A stretch of DNA of 8,488 bases, taken from positions 1 to 8,488 of the forward strand of contig JAYRFV010000114.1 of assembly GCA_041908165.1 (NCBI GenBank), in the 5' to 3' direction. The DNA comes from JACQZU01 sp041908165 (lineage in GTDB: Bacteria > Acidobacteriota > Holophagae > Holophagales > Holophagaceae). The position numbers and the translations under genes were made by a program. Position 1 is the stretch's first letter. The number at the start of each line of letters is the position of its first letter. This document shows positions 7,152-8,488 of the stretch, in pieces. Below the pieces are notes generated by a model, which searched no databases, had not been told where the DNA came from, and saw only the letters and a list, made by a program, of their open reading frames with translations.

Positions 7152-7184
7152 GGGCCCGAGCAATCGGGCTCATTTTCTTTCTTT
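7152..7184 (+). terminator. Intrinsic terminator of the SAM-I riboswitch expression platform
   Basis: GCCCGA (7154-7159) and TCGGGC (7164-7169) form a 6-bp stem closed by the GNRA-type tetraloop GCAA, extended by a G-U and a G-C pair (7152-7153 with 7170-7171). The T-rich tract ATTTTCTTTCTTT (7172-7184) follows. It lies 22 nt after the aptamer and 42 nt before the metB-like ATG, as expected for a transcription-attenuating platform. The competing antiterminator would need to use the 3' strand of P1. Short complements exist (CTGT 7128-7131 with ACAG 7148-7151), but I could not settle one structure. Confidence 0.85.
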
Positions 7185-7226
7185 GATCGCGTGGAACGAC
7201 GGAGGTCATTCCCCCAGGGAGACCCC

Positions 7227-8488
7227 ATGGAAGAGCAGCACCTCGACGCCAACGTGCCGGGCAATCCGGCCTACCACTTCACCATCCTGCCCCCGGTCCG
7301 GGAGAGCCGGGCGGGTTGGATCGAGCGGCCCGGGCTGCTGCCGGAGGCCGGCCTCGCCAGCCAGTGCGTGCACGCCGGGGTCCAGCCGGACCCGGCCTAC
7401 GGCGCGGTGATGCCGCCGCTGTACCTGTCCTCCACCTTCGCCTTCAAGGACATCTGCACCAACGCCGGCTACGACTACACGCGCAGCGGCAACCCCACCC
7501 GCGCCGCCCTGGAGGAAGCGCTGACCCTGCTGGAGGGCGGCAGCGGCGCCACCTGCACCTCCACCGGCATGAGCGCCATCCTGGTGGCCCTGAACCTGGT
7601 GGACAGCGGCAGCCACGTCATCAGCACCCTCGACTGCTACGGCGGCACCTTCCGCCTGCTCGAGCACGCCAGGCACGCCTACGGCCTGGACGTCACCTAC
7701 CTGGACCTGTCCGACCTGGAGGGCCTGCGCGCGGCGCTGCGCCCCAACACCCGGATGATCTGGGTGGAGACGCCCTCGAACCCGCTGCTGCGGCTCACCG
7801 ACATCGCCGCAGTTGCGGCCATCGGCCAGCAGCAGCCGGACTGCCTGGTGGCGGTGGACAACACCTTCCTGTCGCCGGTGCTGCAGCGGCCCTTCGACCT
7901 CGGCGCCGACCTGGTGGTCCATTCCACCACCAAGTACCTGAACGGCCACAGCGACGTGGTCGGCGGGGCGGTGGTCGCCGGCCCGGGAAGGACGGCACTG
8001 GCCCAGCGCATCCAGAGCGTCAACAACCTGCTCGGCACCTCGCAGTCGCCCCACGACTGCTTCCTGGTGCTGCGCGGCCTCAAGACCCTGCCGATCCGCA
8101 TGCAGCAGCACGAGGCCACGGCCCGGCTACTGGCGGATTTCCTGGCCGGGCACCCGGCCGTTCGCAGGGTGCATTACCCGGGCCTGCCGACCCATCCGCA
8201 CCACGCCCTGGCGAAGACCCAGCAGAAGGGCTTCGGCGCCATGCTCAGCTTCGAACTGCAGGACGGGCGCGCGGCGGCCCTCAACCACCTGCTGACCCGG
8301 TTGCGTTGGTTCACTCTGGCGGAAAGCCTCGGCGGTGTGGAATCCCTGGTGGCCCACCCGGCCTCCATGACCCACGCCTCCATGACCCCCGAGGCCCGCG
8401 CCAACGCCGGCATCCGCGACGACCTCATCCGTCTGTCGGTGGGCCTGGAGTCGGTGGCGGACCTGCAGGCCGACCTGGCCCAGGCGCT
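7227..8488 (+). CDS. metB: Cystathionine gamma-synthase-like enzyme (Cys/Met metabolism PLP family), 3' end cut by window
   Basis: 420 codons are open from the ATG at 7227 to the window edge with no stop; probably little is missing. The family joins an activated homoserine to cysteine to form cystathionine for methionine synthesis. Motifs: PPLYLSSTF (64-71), YTRSGNPTR (84-92, phosphate contacts), STGMSAI (112-118), ETPSNPLLR (181-189), D211 in VAVDNTFLSP, Schiff-base K236 in HSTTKYLNGHSDVVGG, QQKGFGAMLSFEL (332-344) and FTLAESLGGVESLVAHPASMTH (362-383). The C-terminal half resembles E. coli MetB closely; cystathionine gamma-lyase and O-acetylhomoserine sulfhydrylase are less likely alternatives. 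AGGGAGA (7216-7222) lies 4 nt before the ATG. The usual family N-terminus aligns from about residue 43 (LASQCVHAGVQPDPAYGAV), so about 40 residues are extra. Expression should be controlled by the SAM-I riboswitch in its leader. Confidence 0.92.
   Translation, partial: MEEQHLDANVPGNPAYHFTILPPVRESRAGWIERPGLLPEAGLASQCVHAGVQPDPAYGAVMPPLYLSSTFAFKDICTNAGYDYTRSGNPTRAALEEALTLLEGGSGATCTSTGMSAILVALNLVDSGSHVISTLDCYGGTFRLLEHARHAYGLDVTYLDLSDLEGLRAALRPNTRMIWVETPSNPLLRLTDIAAVAAIGQQQPDCLVAVDNTFLSPVLQRPFDLGADLVVHSTTKYLNGHSDVVGGAVVAGPGRTALAQRIQSVNNLLGTSQSPHDCFLVLRGLKTLPIRMQQHEATARLLADFLAGHPAVRRVHYPGLPTHPHHALAKTQQKGFGAMLSFELQDGRAAALNHLLTRLRWFTLAESLGGVESLVAHPASMTHASMTPEARANAGIRDDLIRLSVGLESVADLQADLAQA

Noticed and set aside
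7206..8111. 301-codon minus-strand open frame opposite the metB-like gene
   Set aside because: Antisense shadow; composition typical of reversed GC-rich coding sequence and no motif.

Overview
The window is about 8.5 kb of very GC-rich DNA (near 70% by eye) from a diderm bacterium. The evidence for a diderm is a TonB-type C-terminal domain at the left edge. The gene set (flavin prenyltransferase UbiX, Asp-type porphobilinogen synthase, an AguB/AguA agmatine pathway, a SAM-I riboswitch ahead of a MetB-like enzyme, and a CZB-domain protein) fits a high-GC proteobacterium such as a xanthomonad-like gammaproteobacterium. A high-GC acidobacterium of the Holophaga/Geothrix kind would also fit. The sequence alone does not decide this. 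The content is mostly chromosomal housekeeping. I see no transposase, phage gene, tRNA, rRNA or CRISPR array.

Layout from left to right. (1) 1-393, plus strand: C-terminal end of a TonB-like energy transducer. (2) 400-2579, minus strand, in transcription order: a NarL/FixJ-type response regulator (2579-1968), a free-standing CZB zinc-binding protein (1880-1485), a single-domain CheY-like receiver (1474-1031), and ubiX (978-400), which converges on the TonB gene with 6 bp between stops. The CZB and receiver genes look translationally coupled. (3) 2696-4663, plus strand: aguB-aguA, two GTG-started genes 3 nt apart for agmatine to putrescine conversion, divergent from the NarL-type regulator. 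(4) 4664-4853: a 190-nt gap with three consecutive inverted-repeat structures. (5) 4854-5834, plus strand: hemB. (6) 5842-6789, minus strand: cysteine synthase (cysK-like), convergent with hemB with 7 nt between stops. (7) 6790-7226: a 437-nt divergent regulatory region. It holds an AT-rich promoter island with a 7-bp inverted repeat, a SAM-I riboswitch aptamer (about 7015-7129) and an intrinsic terminator (about 7152-7184). (8) 7227 to the right edge, plus strand: a MetB-like cystathionine gamma-synthase that runs off the window and carries an unusual N-terminal extension of about 40 residues.

The clearest functional unit is the right-hand sulfur amino acid block. Cysteine synthase makes cysteine, and the divergent MetB-like enzyme consumes cysteine to make cystathionine for methionine synthesis. 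The metB leader RNA senses the pathway end product SAM and should terminate transcription when SAM is plentiful. The agu pair is a second unit (agmatine to N-carbamoylputrescine to putrescine). The CZB/receiver/NarL cluster looks like a small signalling module with no histidine kinase in view.

I found no wholly new system that I can support. The points most worth a second look are the free-standing CZB-receiver pair, the triple-hairpin gap between aguA and hemB, and the riboswitch/AT-island architecture between cysK and metB.
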